Shown here one piece after another: positions 42,276 through 50,227 of a DNA stretch of 64,000 nucleotides. A model generated the notes under the pieces. It worked only from the letters and a program-made list of their open reading frames with translations, did no database searches and was not told the DNA's origin. Location of the stretch: contig NC_018020.1 of the NCBI RefSeq assembly GCF_000266885.1, positions 4,030,001-4,094,000 on the forward strand. The letters are read 5' to 3'. Each line of letters opens with the position of its first letter. Positions within the stretch are counted from its first letter, which is position 1. A program made the position numbers and the translations under genes. The DNA comes from Turneriella parva DSM 21527. Lineage in GTDB: Bacteria > Spirochaetota > Leptospiria > Turneriellales > Turneriellaceae.

Positions 42276-44192
42276 TCAGGCCTTGCGCGAGGCGAGATAT
42301 TCTGCGACGTCTTGAGCGCTGCGCGATTCAGCAAGGTCTTTGGCCGTCTGGCCCTTCTTGTTCTTGAGGGCCACCGACGCCCGGGCAGAAGTGAGGAGTT
42401 TTACCTTTTCGATGCTGCCTTCGTGCGCCGCGAACATGAGCGCGCTCCAGCCGTCGAGATCCTGGTCGTTGACCCGGGCGCCCGCAGTTATGAGGCGCTG
42501 CACCATGCCAGGTGTCCCCTTCCACGTTGCCATAATGAGAGCCGTGCGACCGCTGCGGTGGCGCAGGTTCACGTCAGGTTTAAACGTTAGCAAGAAGTCT
42601 ACCATTTCAGCGTTGCCGCGGTAAGCGGCGATCATGAGCGCCGAATAGCCGTCACGGTCTTGCAGATTAATGCGCGCCTTGCGTGACAGAATCACCCGGG
42701 CGACGTCAGGCGCGCCTGAGTTCACCGCGTACATGAGTGCGGTATATCCGTCTTCATTTTTCAGGTCGATGTTGATGTTTGCCTGCAAGGCTTTTTCGGC
42801 GCGCTCAACATCGTTCGTGCGTGCAGCCATCACGAGTTCTTTGTTGTTTTTGGGGTCGACAGCCCCTGCCCCGACAAGAATTTTCACAACCTCGTCGTGG
42901 TCTTTAATAGCAGCCCAGTATGCCGCCGTGCCGCCGTTATCGGCCGTCGCATTGACGTCGACCCCTGCGTCGACCAGGCGCCGCACCGCTTCGACATGCC
43001 CTTTTGCGGCAGCCAGAATCAGCGGTGTGTAGCCGAAGTTGTTCTTGCGCGTCACATCGGCCTTGCGCTTTATCAGTTCGTCGAGAATGCGCACGCGATT
43101 TTCTTGCGCGGCGTAGAAAACTGCGGTATAACCGTCTTTGTCGCGCGCCCCGACCTGTGCGCCGCGATCGAGCAGCGCGCGAACCATTTCATAGTTGCCG
43201 AAAGCCGAAGCGATCAAAAGCGGAGTCTGCAGGTCTTTATCGGTATAATTCGGGTCGGCGTATTCATTGAGCGAATTGTTAAAAATTTCGAAACTGTCGG
43301 CGCGAATCGCGAGAATGAGTTTTCGGCTTGCGAGCGCATTCATCGCACCGTTCGATCGCAGATATTCAATCAGCCGCGCATCGCTCAGTTCAACAGAATA
43401 AGAGAGCGGAGAGTAACCCTTCTCGTCGACCACGTTCACATTCGCGCCACGGTTCACTGCTGCCTGCGCGGCACCGAGGTCTTTGGCCTTCACGGCAACG
43501 AGCAGCGCCTTGCTCGCTTCGGGATTCTCTGCGCCAAAGCCCTGCAGCAGGCGAACGATGTCGAAGAAAGTATAGTACTGCGCCTGTGTAACGGCCGTCT
43601 GCCCCGAATAATTGGCGACAGGTATGAGCGGTTTGTATTTCAAAATCAGCTCCACGGCCTTGATGTTGCCTGAACGCGCCGACTCGATGAGCGCTGTGTC
43701 GCCGTTGCGGTTGCGCTCGCTGGCAGTTTGAAAATAGGGCTGAATCGCTTTCAGCGTCTGCGCCATACCATAGCGTGCCGCCGACATGAGTGGTGTATCG
43801 CCTTGGGCGCTCAGCTGTACCTTACCGCCGTTCATCTTCAAAATGCGTTCGGCGGCTTCGGCGAGTCCGTTTGCGGTTGCCACGTGAATCGCGAGGCTGC
43901 CTGTCGAGTCTGCTTCGTTCAGATCGATATTGTTTTCTGTGAGAACTTCCCAAACGCTGCGGTTATAGTGTTCAAGCGCGACACGCCAAAGCAGCTCGCC
44001 GTTTTCGTCGCGCGCGCTCAGCGACGCCCCTTCTGCGATCAGGTCGCGCACTTCGCGCGCCGAACCGTCGCGCACGGCGTTGACAAGCCCCATGCCCAAC
44101 TCGGCTGTGGTGCGTTTACGGCAACCTGCACAGAGAGAAAGTATCAGAAAAATGGCGAGCCATTTTGCAGAATGCCGGGGTTCAAATCGCAT
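42276..44192 (-). CDS. Ankyrin-repeat lipoprotein
   Basis: 638 residues from ATG 44192; an upstream TTG at 44225 is rejected. The leader ends in LSLCAGC, a good lipobox with Cys as residue +1. Nearly the whole mature protein is ankyrin repeats, about 15-17 by eye (for example GYTPLILAAAKGHVEAVRRL, GYSALMIAAYRGNAEMVDFL, GWSALMFAAHEGSIEKVKLL). Such a rod binds protein partners. Anchored to an envelope membrane it could be a scaffold or interact with host or neighbour cells; nothing here tells which. It is divergent from the amtB operon. Confidence 0.87.
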   Translation of the reverse strand: MRFEPRHSAKWLAIFLILSLCAGCRKRTTAELGMGLVNAVRDGSAREVRDLIAEGASLSARDENGELLWRVALEHYNRSVWEVLTENNIDLNEADSTGSLAIHVATANGLAEAAERILKMNGGKVQLSAQGDTPLMSAARYGMAQTLKAIQPYFQTASERNRNGDTALIESARSGNIKAVELILKYKPLIPVANYSGQTAVTQAQYYTFFDIVRLLQGFGAENPEASKALLVAVKAKDLGAAQAAVNRGANVNVVDEKGYSPLSYSVELSDARLIEYLRSNGAMNALASRKLILAIRADSFEIFNNSLNEYADPNYTDKDLQTPLLIASAFGNYEMVRALLDRGAQVGARDKDGYTAVFYAAQENRVRILDELIKRKADVTRKNNFGYTPLILAAAKGHVEAVRRLVDAGVDVNATADNGGTAAYWAAIKDHDEVVKILVGAGAVDPKNNKELVMAARTNDVERAEKALQANINIDLKNEDGYTALMYAVNSGAPDVARVILSRKARINLQDRDGYSALMIAAYRGNAEMVDFLLTFKPDVNLRHRSGRTALIMATWKGTPGMVQRLITAGARVNDQDLDGWSALMFAAHEGSIEKVKLLTSARASVALKNKKGQTAKDLAESRSAQDVAEYLASRKA

Positions 44193-44292
44193 AATCAACA
44201 GTTCTGAGCCTTTAATGTGCGTCAATACTTTATGAAAGAAGAAAATCCTACTGTCGTCAGACGGGCGACCTCAGGCCCCCGCCCTTCAAAAC

Positions 44293-44308
44293 TGGCACCA
44301 AGTTTGCT
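44293..44308 (+). promoter_or_regulatory. Sigma-54 (RpoN) promoter of amtB1
   Basis: TGGCAC-N5-TTGCT at 44293-44308 matches the sigma-54 -24/-12 consensus, with the invariant GG and GC ten bases apart. Transcription should start near 44319, about 70 bases before ATG 44390. An NtrC-type activator under nitrogen limitation is expected for an amt gene; I found no convincing NtrC palindrome upstream. Confidence 0.85.
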
Positions 44309-44389
44309 AAAGTAGCCCGAGTGCTCAGACGTCTACGGCCACAGCGGCCCGATGGCGGCGGCAATCTAACATACGTTTATGGAGGATTT

Positions 44390-45835
44390 ATGGTAATAAA
44401 AAAAATCGCTGCCACGCTATTTATCGCGGCGATCACGATTTCTGGTGCGGTGTACGCAGCTGATGCAAAGCCTGCGGCTCCCGATTTTGCAAAACAAATC
44501 GGTGACCTCGCGACAAGCGCGGGCACACTGAAAATCGCGATCGATACGCTGTGGACAGTTGTAGCAGGTATGCTCGTTTTCTGGATGAACGCGGGCTTCG
44601 CGCTGGTAGAAAGTGGTTTCTGCCGCAGCAAAAACACCGTGAACATTCTGGCCAAGAACTTCGTGGTCTTCGCCCTTTCGACCCTGTCATTCTGGGTGAT
44701 CGGTTGGGGCCTGATGTTTGGCAAAGGTAACGACTATGTGGGCCTCGAAGGTCTCTTCTTGCTCGGCGGCGCCGACAACTCGCCGGCTACTGGCGAAGCA
44801 TATAAAGGCGTTTACGACAGCATGAACTGGACAGGAGTACCTCTCAACGCGAAGTTCTTCTTTCAACTCGTGTTCGCCGGTACTGCTGCAACGATCGTTT
44901 CAGGTGCCGTCGCTGAGCGCATTAAATTTCACTCGTTCGTCGTTTTCAGCCTCGTGCTGGTGGCGATTCTCTACCCGATCACAGGCCACTGGGTTTGGGG
45001 TGGCGGCTGGCTCGCAGCTGCGAACTTTCGTGACTTTGCCGGTTCAACAGTTGTGCACAGCGTCGGTGGCTGGGCTGCTCTCGCGGGCGTGATCGTTCTC
45101 GGCCCACGCATTGGCAAGTATTCACCTGACGGCAAAGTAAAGCCGATTCTCGGCCACAACATGACTTCTGCTGCTCTCGGTACGCTGATTCTGTGGCTCG
45201 GCTGGTTTGGTTTTAACCCAGGCAGCTTCATGGGTGTGGGCGAGGGTTCGGGCCTGGCGCACGTTCTGCTCGCGACCAACATCGCCGCAGCGATGGGCGC
45301 TCTCGCGGCAACGGCAACTTCATGGATTCTGCTCAAAAAACCTGACCTCGGCATGATTCTGAACGGAACGCTCGCAGGCCTCGTGGCAATCACGGCTCCC
45401 TGTGCATTCGTTACGCTCGGTGCATCGGCGCTGATCGGCGCAATCGGCGGAGCTCTCGTCGTTATGAGCGTGCTCTTCTTTGACAAGATCAAGATCGACG
45501 ACCCGGTAGGTGCAACCTCAGTTCACCTTGTTTGCGGTATCTTCGGTACCCTGGCGACTGGCTTCTTCTACGATTATGAAATCGCGAAGAATGTTGCTGG
45601 CCTTTCGGGTGACGTCGTTGATCCTGCAAAATGGTCAATCGGTTCACAGATCGTCGTACAGATCAAAGGCATTCTCGCCGTGGGTGGTTTCACCTTCGTC
45701 GCATCGCTTGTGCTCTGGTACGTACTCAAACTTGCGGGCGGCATTCGTGTATCCCGTGACGAAGAGATCATGGGCCTCGACGTGGGCGAGCATGGCAACG
45801 AAGCTTATGCAGACTTCCAGGAGGTGAACCGCTGA
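44390..45835 (+). CDS. amtB: Ammonium transporter 1
   Basis: 481 residues from ATG 44390, with GGAGG five bases upstream; the longer GTG-initiated frame is rejected. A signal peptide (IAATLFIAAITISGAVYA) precedes 11 membrane helices. The paired pore histidines are in STVVHSVGGW and ATSVHLVCGIFG. Helix 1-2 reads MNAGFALVESGFCRSKNTVN, the Mep/Amt branch also found in cyanobacteria. It imports ammonium. It is the first gene after the sigma-54 promoter; its glnK partner follows 40 bases downstream. Confidence 0.95.
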   Translation: MVIKKIAATLFIAAITISGAVYAADAKPAAPDFAKQIGDLATSAGTLKIAIDTLWTVVAGMLVFWMNAGFALVESGFCRSKNTVNILAKNFVVFALSTLSFWVIGWGLMFGKGNDYVGLEGLFLLGGADNSPATGEAYKGVYDSMNWTGVPLNAKFFFQLVFAGTAATIVSGAVAERIKFHSFVVFSLVLVAILYPITGHWVWGGGWLAAANFRDFAGSTVVHSVGGWAALAGVIVLGPRIGKYSPDGKVKPILGHNMTSAALGTLILWLGWFGFNPGSFMGVGEGSGLAHVLLATNIAAAMGALAATATSWILLKKPDLGMILNGTLAGLVAITAPCAFVTLGASALIGAIGGALVVMSVLFFDKIKIDDPVGATSVHLVCGIFGTLATGFFYDYEIAKNVAGLSGDVVDPAKWSIGSQIVVQIKGILAVGGFTFVASLVLWYVLKLAGGIRVSRDEEIMGLDVGEHGNEAYADFQEVNR

Positions 45836-45875
45836 TTCTCACGAATCATTGGTTCAACCTAAAAGGAGATAGAAT

Positions 45876-46217
45876 ATGAAACTTATAACAGCCATGATTC
45901 AACCTCACAAGCTGCAAGACGTGAAAGATGCCCTTTTCAAGGCGAACGTCACGAAAATGACTGTGAGCAACGCACTCGGTTGCGGCCAGCAACGCGGCTA
46001 CGACGAGTCGTACCGCGGTGTGGTTCACGAGGTCAACCTGCTGAAAAAGGTGCGCATTGAAATTGCGGTCAACGAAGAATTCGTCGAACCGACAATCAAT
46101 GCGATCATCAGCGGTGCCCGCACCGGCAATATCGGCGATGGAAAAATCTTCATCACCGAACTCGCCGAAGTGATCCGCATTCGCACAGGCGAAAAAGGCA
46201 AACCAGCCGTAGGCTAG
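45876..46217 (+). CDS. glnK: P-II nitrogen regulatory protein, copy 1
   Basis: 113 residues. Standard P-II trimer subunit: [14 protein letters not shown]-loop [19 protein letters not shown] with the uridylylatable Tyr, [13 protein letters not shown] and [10 protein letters not shown] at the C-loop. It senses 2-oxoglutarate and ATP/ADP and blocks AmtB. It differs from copy 2 at three residues only (Lys/Arg at 12, Asn/Gln near 73, Pro/Thr near 110) while many silent bases differ. AGGAGA precedes the start. Confidence 0.96.
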   Translation: MKLITAMIQPHKLQDVKDALFKANVTKMTVSNALGCGQQRGYDESYRGVVHEVNLLKKVRIEIAVNEEFVEPTINAIISGARTGNIGDGKIFITELAEVIRIRTGEKGKPAVG

Positions 46218-46226
46218 GAGCAGAAG

Positions 46227-46348
46227 GGTTCGCGGCACACACGATGTGTTCCAGGCCGCGAACCGTAGGCTAGTTTGCCCACGCCGCAGCGAAGCTGCGG
46301 CGTGGCATTCTAAAAAAACCATCGGGCATCGCCCGATGGTTTTTTTTT
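46227..46348. terminator. Three hairpins after glnK1, ending in a bidirectional terminator
   Basis: Hairpin one pairs GGTTCGCGG (46227-46235) with CCGCGAACC (46256-46264) around an inner ACACA/TGTGT stem. Hairpin two is a perfect 12-bp stem (46279-46290 with 46294-46305, loop GAA). Hairpin three has A7, ACCATCGGGC/GCCCGATGGT and T9 (46312-46348), a textbook rho-independent terminator working on both strands. It should separate amtB1-glnK1 from amtB2-glnK2 transcripts. Confidence 0.85.
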
Positions 46349-46419
46349 CCATTTTACGGCGCGTTGGTCTTTTGTAAGGCCTACATCCGCCAACACAAAA
46401 AAACTTTTCAGGAGCAGAC

Positions 46420-47898
46420 ATGAATCTCAGAACTCTAAGACTGGCATCGACGGCTTTTTGCCTCTCGCTGCTGGCACCCGCTGCAATCGCAGCGCAGGCG
46501 AAACCCGCTGAAGCGGCAAAACCGCGCGAGCTGACAATAGAACAGCGCGTCGCAGATATCGAAGCTTACATGAACAACTCAAAGCGCGTGGCCGACGACC
46601 CCGCGGTGAAAGCTGAAGACAAGGCAGCAAAGAGTAACGTGGCCGGCGCCGGGCCGGGACACAATGCATGGCTCATGACATCTGCCCTGCTGGTGCTCTT
46701 TATGACTTTACCCGGCCTTGCTCTTTTCTACGGCGGCCTCGTTCGCAGCAAAAACATCCTGAGCGTTGTGGCGCAGTGCTTTGGCATTGCAGGCCTCGTC
46801 ACCATCTTGTGGTGGCTGATCGGCTATTCGCTGGTATTTTCTGAGGGCAACGCGTTCATCGGTGGCGGCGCGTACGCCTTTTTCAAGGGCGTCGACAGCA
46901 CCGTCGGCCAGGGCGGCCCCTGGATCTCGAACAACGTCTTTTCGATGTTTCAAATGATGTTCGCGATTATCACTCCTGCGCTGATCGTGGGCGCGGTGGC
47001 CGAACGCATGAAATTTTCTGCAATCATGGCTTTCGTCGCCTTGTGGATGTTCGCCGTTTACTTTCCTCTCGCACACATGGTGTGGGGCCCCGCAGGTTAC
47101 ATGAACGGTCTCGGCAACGAGGCGGCGGCGATCAAAGCGATCGACTTCGCAGGCGGCACGGTCGTACACATGTCATCGGGTTGGTCGGCGCTCGTGCTCT
47201 GCCTTATTCTCGGCAAGCGCACCGGCTTCGGAGCCAAGGCATTTACTCCGCACAGCCTCGTGATGACCGCGATCGGTACGGGCATGCTCTGGGTTGGCTG
47301 GTATGGCTTTAACGCAGGTTCTGCGCTCGCGGCAGACGGCATCGCGGCGAATGCATTTACCACGACGACCCTTGCGGCTGCAGTTGCTGCATTCGTGTGG
47401 CCGATGCTCGAATGGCTTGTGAAAGGTCACCCTACTGTGCTCGGCTTCTGCTCGGGCGCGGTCTCGGGCCTTGTTGTTATCACTCCGGGTGCAGGTTTTG
47501 TCGACGCCAATGCTGCGGTTATTATGGGGCTTTTGGGCGGCATAATACCCTTCTTTGCGGTAATGTATCTGAAGAACTGGCTCAAATATGACGATGCACT
47601 CGATACGTTCGGGGTGCATGGCGTTGGCGGCACACTCGGCGCCATTCTGACAGCATTTTTCGCGAGCAAAGACGTGAACGGCGCCCTGGCACCGCTGATT
47701 GAAAAGGGTCTGGTGTCTGCGCACATTCAGGCCATGCTGTTCACAATAGTACTTTCTGTTGTCGCCACCGTTGTCATCGCATACCTCGTGAAATTGACGA
47801 TTGGTCTTAAAGCGAGCGCAGAGAAAGAATCGCTCGGCCTTGATATCAGCGAACACGGCGAAGAAGGCTACAGCGGCCTGCAGACCTTCATCGACTAA
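46420..47898 (+). CDS. amtB: Ammonium transporter 2
   Basis: 492 residues from ATG 46420 with AGGAG upstream. A signal peptide ([18 protein letters not shown]) and a ~60-residue charged exported segment precede the 11 helices. Pore histidines lie in [13 protein letters not shown] and [14 protein letters not shown]; helix 1-2 reads [16 protein letters not shown] as in enterobacterial AmtB. It therefore belongs to a different Amt branch from copy 1 rather than being a recent duplicate. A terminator lies upstream and no clear sigma-54 site is seen, so its promoter is unknown. glnK2 follows after 20 bases. Confidence 0.95.
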   Translation: MNLRTLRLASTAFCLSLLAPAAIAAQAKPAEAAKPRELTIEQRVADIEAYMNNSKRVADDPAVKAEDKAAKSNVAGAGPGHNAWLMTSALLVLFMTLPGLALFYGGLVRSKNILSVVAQCFGIAGLVTILWWLIGYSLVFSEGNAFIGGGAYAFFKGVDSTVGQGGPWISNNVFSMFQMMFAIITPALIVGAVAERMKFSAIMAFVALWMFAVYFPLAHMVWGPAGYMNGLGNEAAAIKAIDFAGGTVVHMSSGWSALVLCLILGKRTGFGAKAFTPHSLVMTAIGTGMLWVGWYGFNAGSALAADGIAANAFTTTTLAAAVAAFVWPMLEWLVKGHPTVLGFCSGAVSGLVVITPGAGFVDANAAVIMGLLGGIIPFFAVMYLKNWLKYDDALDTFGVHGVGGTLGAILTAFFASKDVNGALAPLIEKGLVSAHIQAMLFTIVLSVVATVVIAYLVKLTIGLKASAEKESLGLDISEHGEEGYSGLQTFID

Positions 47899-47918
47899 AA
47901 AACCGGGAGAATAAAATT

Positions 47919-48260
47919 ATGAAACTCATCACAGCAATGATTCAGCCGCACAGGCTGCAAGACGTGAAAGACGCGCTTTTTAAGGCCAACGTCACCAAGA
48001 TGACGGTGTCGAATGCGCTGGGTTGCGGGCAGCAGCGCGGGTACGACGAATCTTACCGCGGAGTCGTGCACGAAGTTAATCTGCTGAAGAAGGTGCGCAT
48101 CGAGATCGCCGTAAACGAAGAGTTCGTCGAACCGACGATACAGGCAATCATCAGCGGCGCCCGCACAGGCAACATCGGTGACGGAAAAATATTCATCACC
48201 GAGCTTGCCGAAGTAATTCGCATTCGTACAGGCGAAAAAGGCAAAACGGCCGTCGGGTGA
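47919..48260 (+). CDS. glnK: P-II nitrogen regulatory protein, copy 2
   Basis: 113 residues, three substitutions from copy 1 and otherwise identical, including the T-loop Tyr. The coding DNA of the two copies is clearly diverged at silent positions (by eye about 21 differences in the first 120 bases), so protein conservation reflects selection rather than a fresh duplication. It presumably controls AmtB2, but the two P-II proteins could form mixed trimers and act on both transporters. GGGAG precedes the start. Confidence 0.96.
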   Translation: MKLITAMIQPHRLQDVKDALFKANVTKMTVSNALGCGQQRGYDESYRGVVHEVNLLKKVRIEIAVNEEFVEPTIQAIISGARTGNIGDGKIFITELAEVIRIRTGEKGKTAVG

Positions 48261-48263
48261 CTT

Positions 48264-48296
48264 TTCTCCGGGTATGGCAGCGCCATACCCGGAGAA
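48264..48296. terminator. Perfect 15-bp hairpin between convergent glnK2 and PilZ-type genes
   Basis: Arms 48264-48278 and 48282-48296 (TTCTCCGGGTATGGC and its complement) with a three-base loop AGC. There is no T-run on either strand after the stem, but the position, three bases after the glnK2 stop and abutting the opposite stop, suggests a shared transcription end or 3' protecting structure. Confidence 0.6.
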
Positions 48297-49568
48297 TCAC
48301 AAAAATTGAAACAGCATATTCTCGTGAATAAACTTCTCGAGCCGAATCATGTCACCCGGTTTACTTTTGAAAAACAGTACTCCCAGATAATAGAAACCAG
48401 CGCGGTGCGAGAACCGCACGATTTCACCGAATAGCTCAAGGTCGTCACCCAATACAGGAATCAGCATCTTGACGCGGCGGTGCTGCATCAGGTATTTAAA
48501 AATTGCTTCATCGGAAAATTCGAGCAAAAGGCCCGAAAGTGAGATATTCACGACCCGGGTTTCGACAGAACTCGGGTCGAAGTGCGACGAACGGATACGC
48601 GACTTGCTCATCGCATACGAGAAAAGCTCCATGAGGCGGTGCATGTCGATCGCCTGCATCGAATTGATATAACGTTTGTCGAACTGGTTGGTTTCGATGC
48701 GCACATAACCCTGCATTTCACCGAACAGGGTCAGGGGACTCATCAGGTACGAGACGACAAAGTCGCGCGCATCTTGCCGGCGAATACCCTCGATATATTT
48801 GAGAGCCGCTGTTTCGCCCTCTTCTGCCGACCGCGCCTCAAAAAGTCCGCTGAGGTTCGTGAGGCTCGGGTGCGCGTGAGGCGAGGTGTATGAAAGCACC
48901 CGCATAGTGTCTTCGACGAAAAACGTCTTGCCCTGCGTTTGTACAACGCGCTCCGCCTCGGTGAGCGTCGCGGGGTCGCGGTTCTTGAAAAAGACAATCT
49001 CAAAGTCTGAGCTGATACTCTGTATCTCACTGACGAGCATGCGGTACATCGTCTGCAACGAGACATCTTCACGGGCAATCTCTTGCATCACATAAGGGAA
49101 ACGGCTCTCGAGGTTTTTTTCGTCGAGACGGGTGTGCCCGATCGGTGAATACATGATGGTAAAGCGCATAAAAAGGTCATCGAACCGCAGCCGAATATGG
49201 CGTCGCCGCTGGAGAAAAGACAGCTGCTGCGGAAACTGAATATAGATGCCGTTTTCATTAGTCCGCAACACCATGACCTGCGACATGTAGTAGCGGTTAT
49301 ACGCCTCGAACTGCAATATCGCACGTCGTTCCTGCGTTTCCTGAAAGCCGTGCGCTGTCAGCAGAACCTCGTGCTGGTCTATCTGTTCGCAGTGTGCAAT
49401 GTAGACATAACCCGAATAACGAAAATGAATACGGGTATATTTGGCCTTAAGGTAATAGAGAATGTTCAAAATGCCGAAATACGAGTTCTCGGTATTGGCA
49501 TTTTCGAACGCGTCGAGATCGCGCGCGAATCCGGGTAGGCTTTGGTGTGCGACAGCCACTAAGGTCAT
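48297..49568 (-). CDS. PilZ-type protein with a long insertion (DUF1577-like)
   Basis: 423 residues from ATG 49568; a TTG seven codons upstream is possible. The N-terminal ~120 residues are beta-rich, like a YcgR-N domain. RRRHIRLRF (about 120-128) resembles the RxxxR arm of PilZ domains, and TRVVNISLSGLLLEF far downstream (~340-355) matches its (D/N)xSxxG half, with ~215 residues between them. If both belong to one PilZ fold, it has a large inserted domain. PilZ binds cyclic di-GMP. I associate this arrangement with leptospiral DUF1577 proteins, from memory. Function unproven. Confidence 0.65.
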   Translation of the reverse strand: MTLVAVAHQSLPGFARDLDAFENANTENSYFGILNILYYLKAKYTRIHFRYSGYVYIAHCEQIDQHEVLLTAHGFQETQERRAILQFEAYNRYYMSQVMVLRTNENGIYIQFPQQLSFLQRRRHIRLRFDDLFMRFTIMYSPIGHTRLDEKNLESRFPYVMQEIAREDVSLQTMYRMLVSEIQSISSDFEIVFFKNRDPATLTEAERVVQTQGKTFFVEDTMRVLSYTSPHAHPSLTNLSGLFEARSAEEGETAALKYIEGIRRQDARDFVVSYLMSPLTLFGEMQGYVRIETNQFDKRYINSMQAIDMHRLMELFSYAMSKSRIRSSHFDPSSVETRVVNISLSGLLLEFSDEAIFKYLMQHRRVKMLIPVLGDDLELFGEIVRFSHRAGFYYLGVLFFKSKPGDMIRLEKFIHENMLFQFL

Positions 49569-49669
49569 TTTCGGTTTTTGGCAGGCCAAAGTATAAAAAC
49601 CGGGTCAAAAAGAGTTGCCCGGCTGTGCAGGGCGGTCAGGCTTTTCCCTACAAACAAAAGGAGCTCAAC

Positions 49670-50014
49670 ATGGAAGAACTACTCAAGAAAATCGTCAATC
49701 TCGGTATTGGCGCCGCCAAGGGACTCGAAGACAATTTGCAGACCGCATTCAAAGCCGCTGAACAGGGCATCAACGAACTGATCTCGAAGGGCGATTCGTC
49801 GGGCGAAGCCGGTTCTACGCAGGTGAAAAAATTTGTGAACGACCTGCTGGTATCGGTAAAAGACTACGAGGCCAAGGCACGCGAAATGTCAGACAACCTG
49901 ACGCTGGCGCTGAGAGAGTTTCAGTCATCGGGAAAAGGCAGGGTTGAAGATTTACAGAAAAGAATCGACGAGATTACCCAAAGTATCAAGGCACGAATGC
50001 CTGGCCAGGGTTAA
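49670..50014 (+). CDS. Phasin-like small helical protein
   Basis: 114 residues from ATG 49670 with AAAAGGAG upstream. No signal or membrane segment. It is an extended amphipathic helical protein (LLKKIVNLGIGAAKGLEDNL, VKDYEAKAREMSDNLTLALR, KGRVEDLQKRIDEITQSIK), in the style of phasin or polyhydroxyalkanoate-granule-associated proteins. That family is loosely defined, so the call rests on size, composition and helix pattern. It is monocistronic, ending at a hairpin shared with the convergent ribosomal-type small gene. Confidence 0.5.
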   Translation: MEELLKKIVNLGIGAAKGLEDNLQTAFKAAEQGINELISKGDSSGEAGSTQVKKFVNDLLVSVKDYEAKAREMSDNLTLALREFQSSGKGRVEDLQKRIDEITQSIKARMPGQG

Positions 50015-50015
50015 C

Positions 50016-50060
50016 AGCATGGCCCGGTGCGGCGAATACCGCACCTGAGGGCCCAGGCTG
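50016..50060. terminator. Hairpin between convergent phasin-like and mS38-like genes
   Basis: GGTGCGG (50026-50032) pairs with CCGCACC (50039-50045) around CGAATA; GGCCC (50021-50025) pairs with GGGCC (50049-50053); and CAGC/GCTG close the base. It begins right after the phasin-like stop and ends at the opposite stop. No strong T-run, so it is a weaker terminator candidate. Confidence 0.5.
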
Positions 50061-50150
50061 TTATTTCTTCTTGTGGCGGTTCGCCCTGCGCTTCTTCTTG
50101 CGCTTGTGGTTGACGATTTTTTTTCTCTTACGTTTACGGCCGCTTGGCAT
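50061..50150 (-). CDS. 29-residue basic ribosomal-type protein (AURKAIP1/COX24, mS38/bS22-like)
   Basis: Tiny gene missed by length cut-offs: ATG 50150 to TAA 50061, AAGG upstream. The product starts MPSGRKRKRKK and ends in RANRHKKK; over half of its residues are Lys or Arg. The pattern matches the AURKAIP1/COX24 domain of mitochondrial ribosomal protein mS38 and small bacterial counterparts such as mycobacterial bS22, as I know them. It would bind rRNA at the small subunit. It is divergent from ribF, whose start lies 78 bases away. Confidence 0.82.
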   Translation of the reverse strand: MPSGRKRKRKKIVNHKRKKKRRANRHKKK

Positions 50151-50227
50151 CGCGAACCTTCGTAATTGTAACGACACGCTGTAAACCTCTTTTGCTTTGC
50201 CAGTCACTAAGCGTTTCTGAGACTATT

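Noticed and set aside
44321-44389. N-terminal extension of amtB1 from GTG 44321
   Set aside because: The predicted sigma-54 transcription start is about 44319, ATG 44390 has GGAGG and starts a proper signal peptide, and the extension is not signal-like.
46227-46305. Riboswitch or attenuator in the glnK1-amtB2 gap
   Set aside because: The hairpins are plain inverted repeats lying before the strong terminator without an alternative antiterminator pairing that I can see; nothing resembles a known aptamer.
46350-46419. Second sigma-54 promoter before amtB2
   Set aside because: The closest match (TTGGTCTTTTGTAAGG, about 46364-46379) lacks the GC at the right spacing and the TTGC half; no acceptable -24/-12 site was found.
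50144-50227. ribF start at TTG 50144
   Set aside because: The 28 extra residues are not RibF-like and overlap the start of the opposite mS38-like gene; TTG 50228 aligns with the normal RibF N-terminus.
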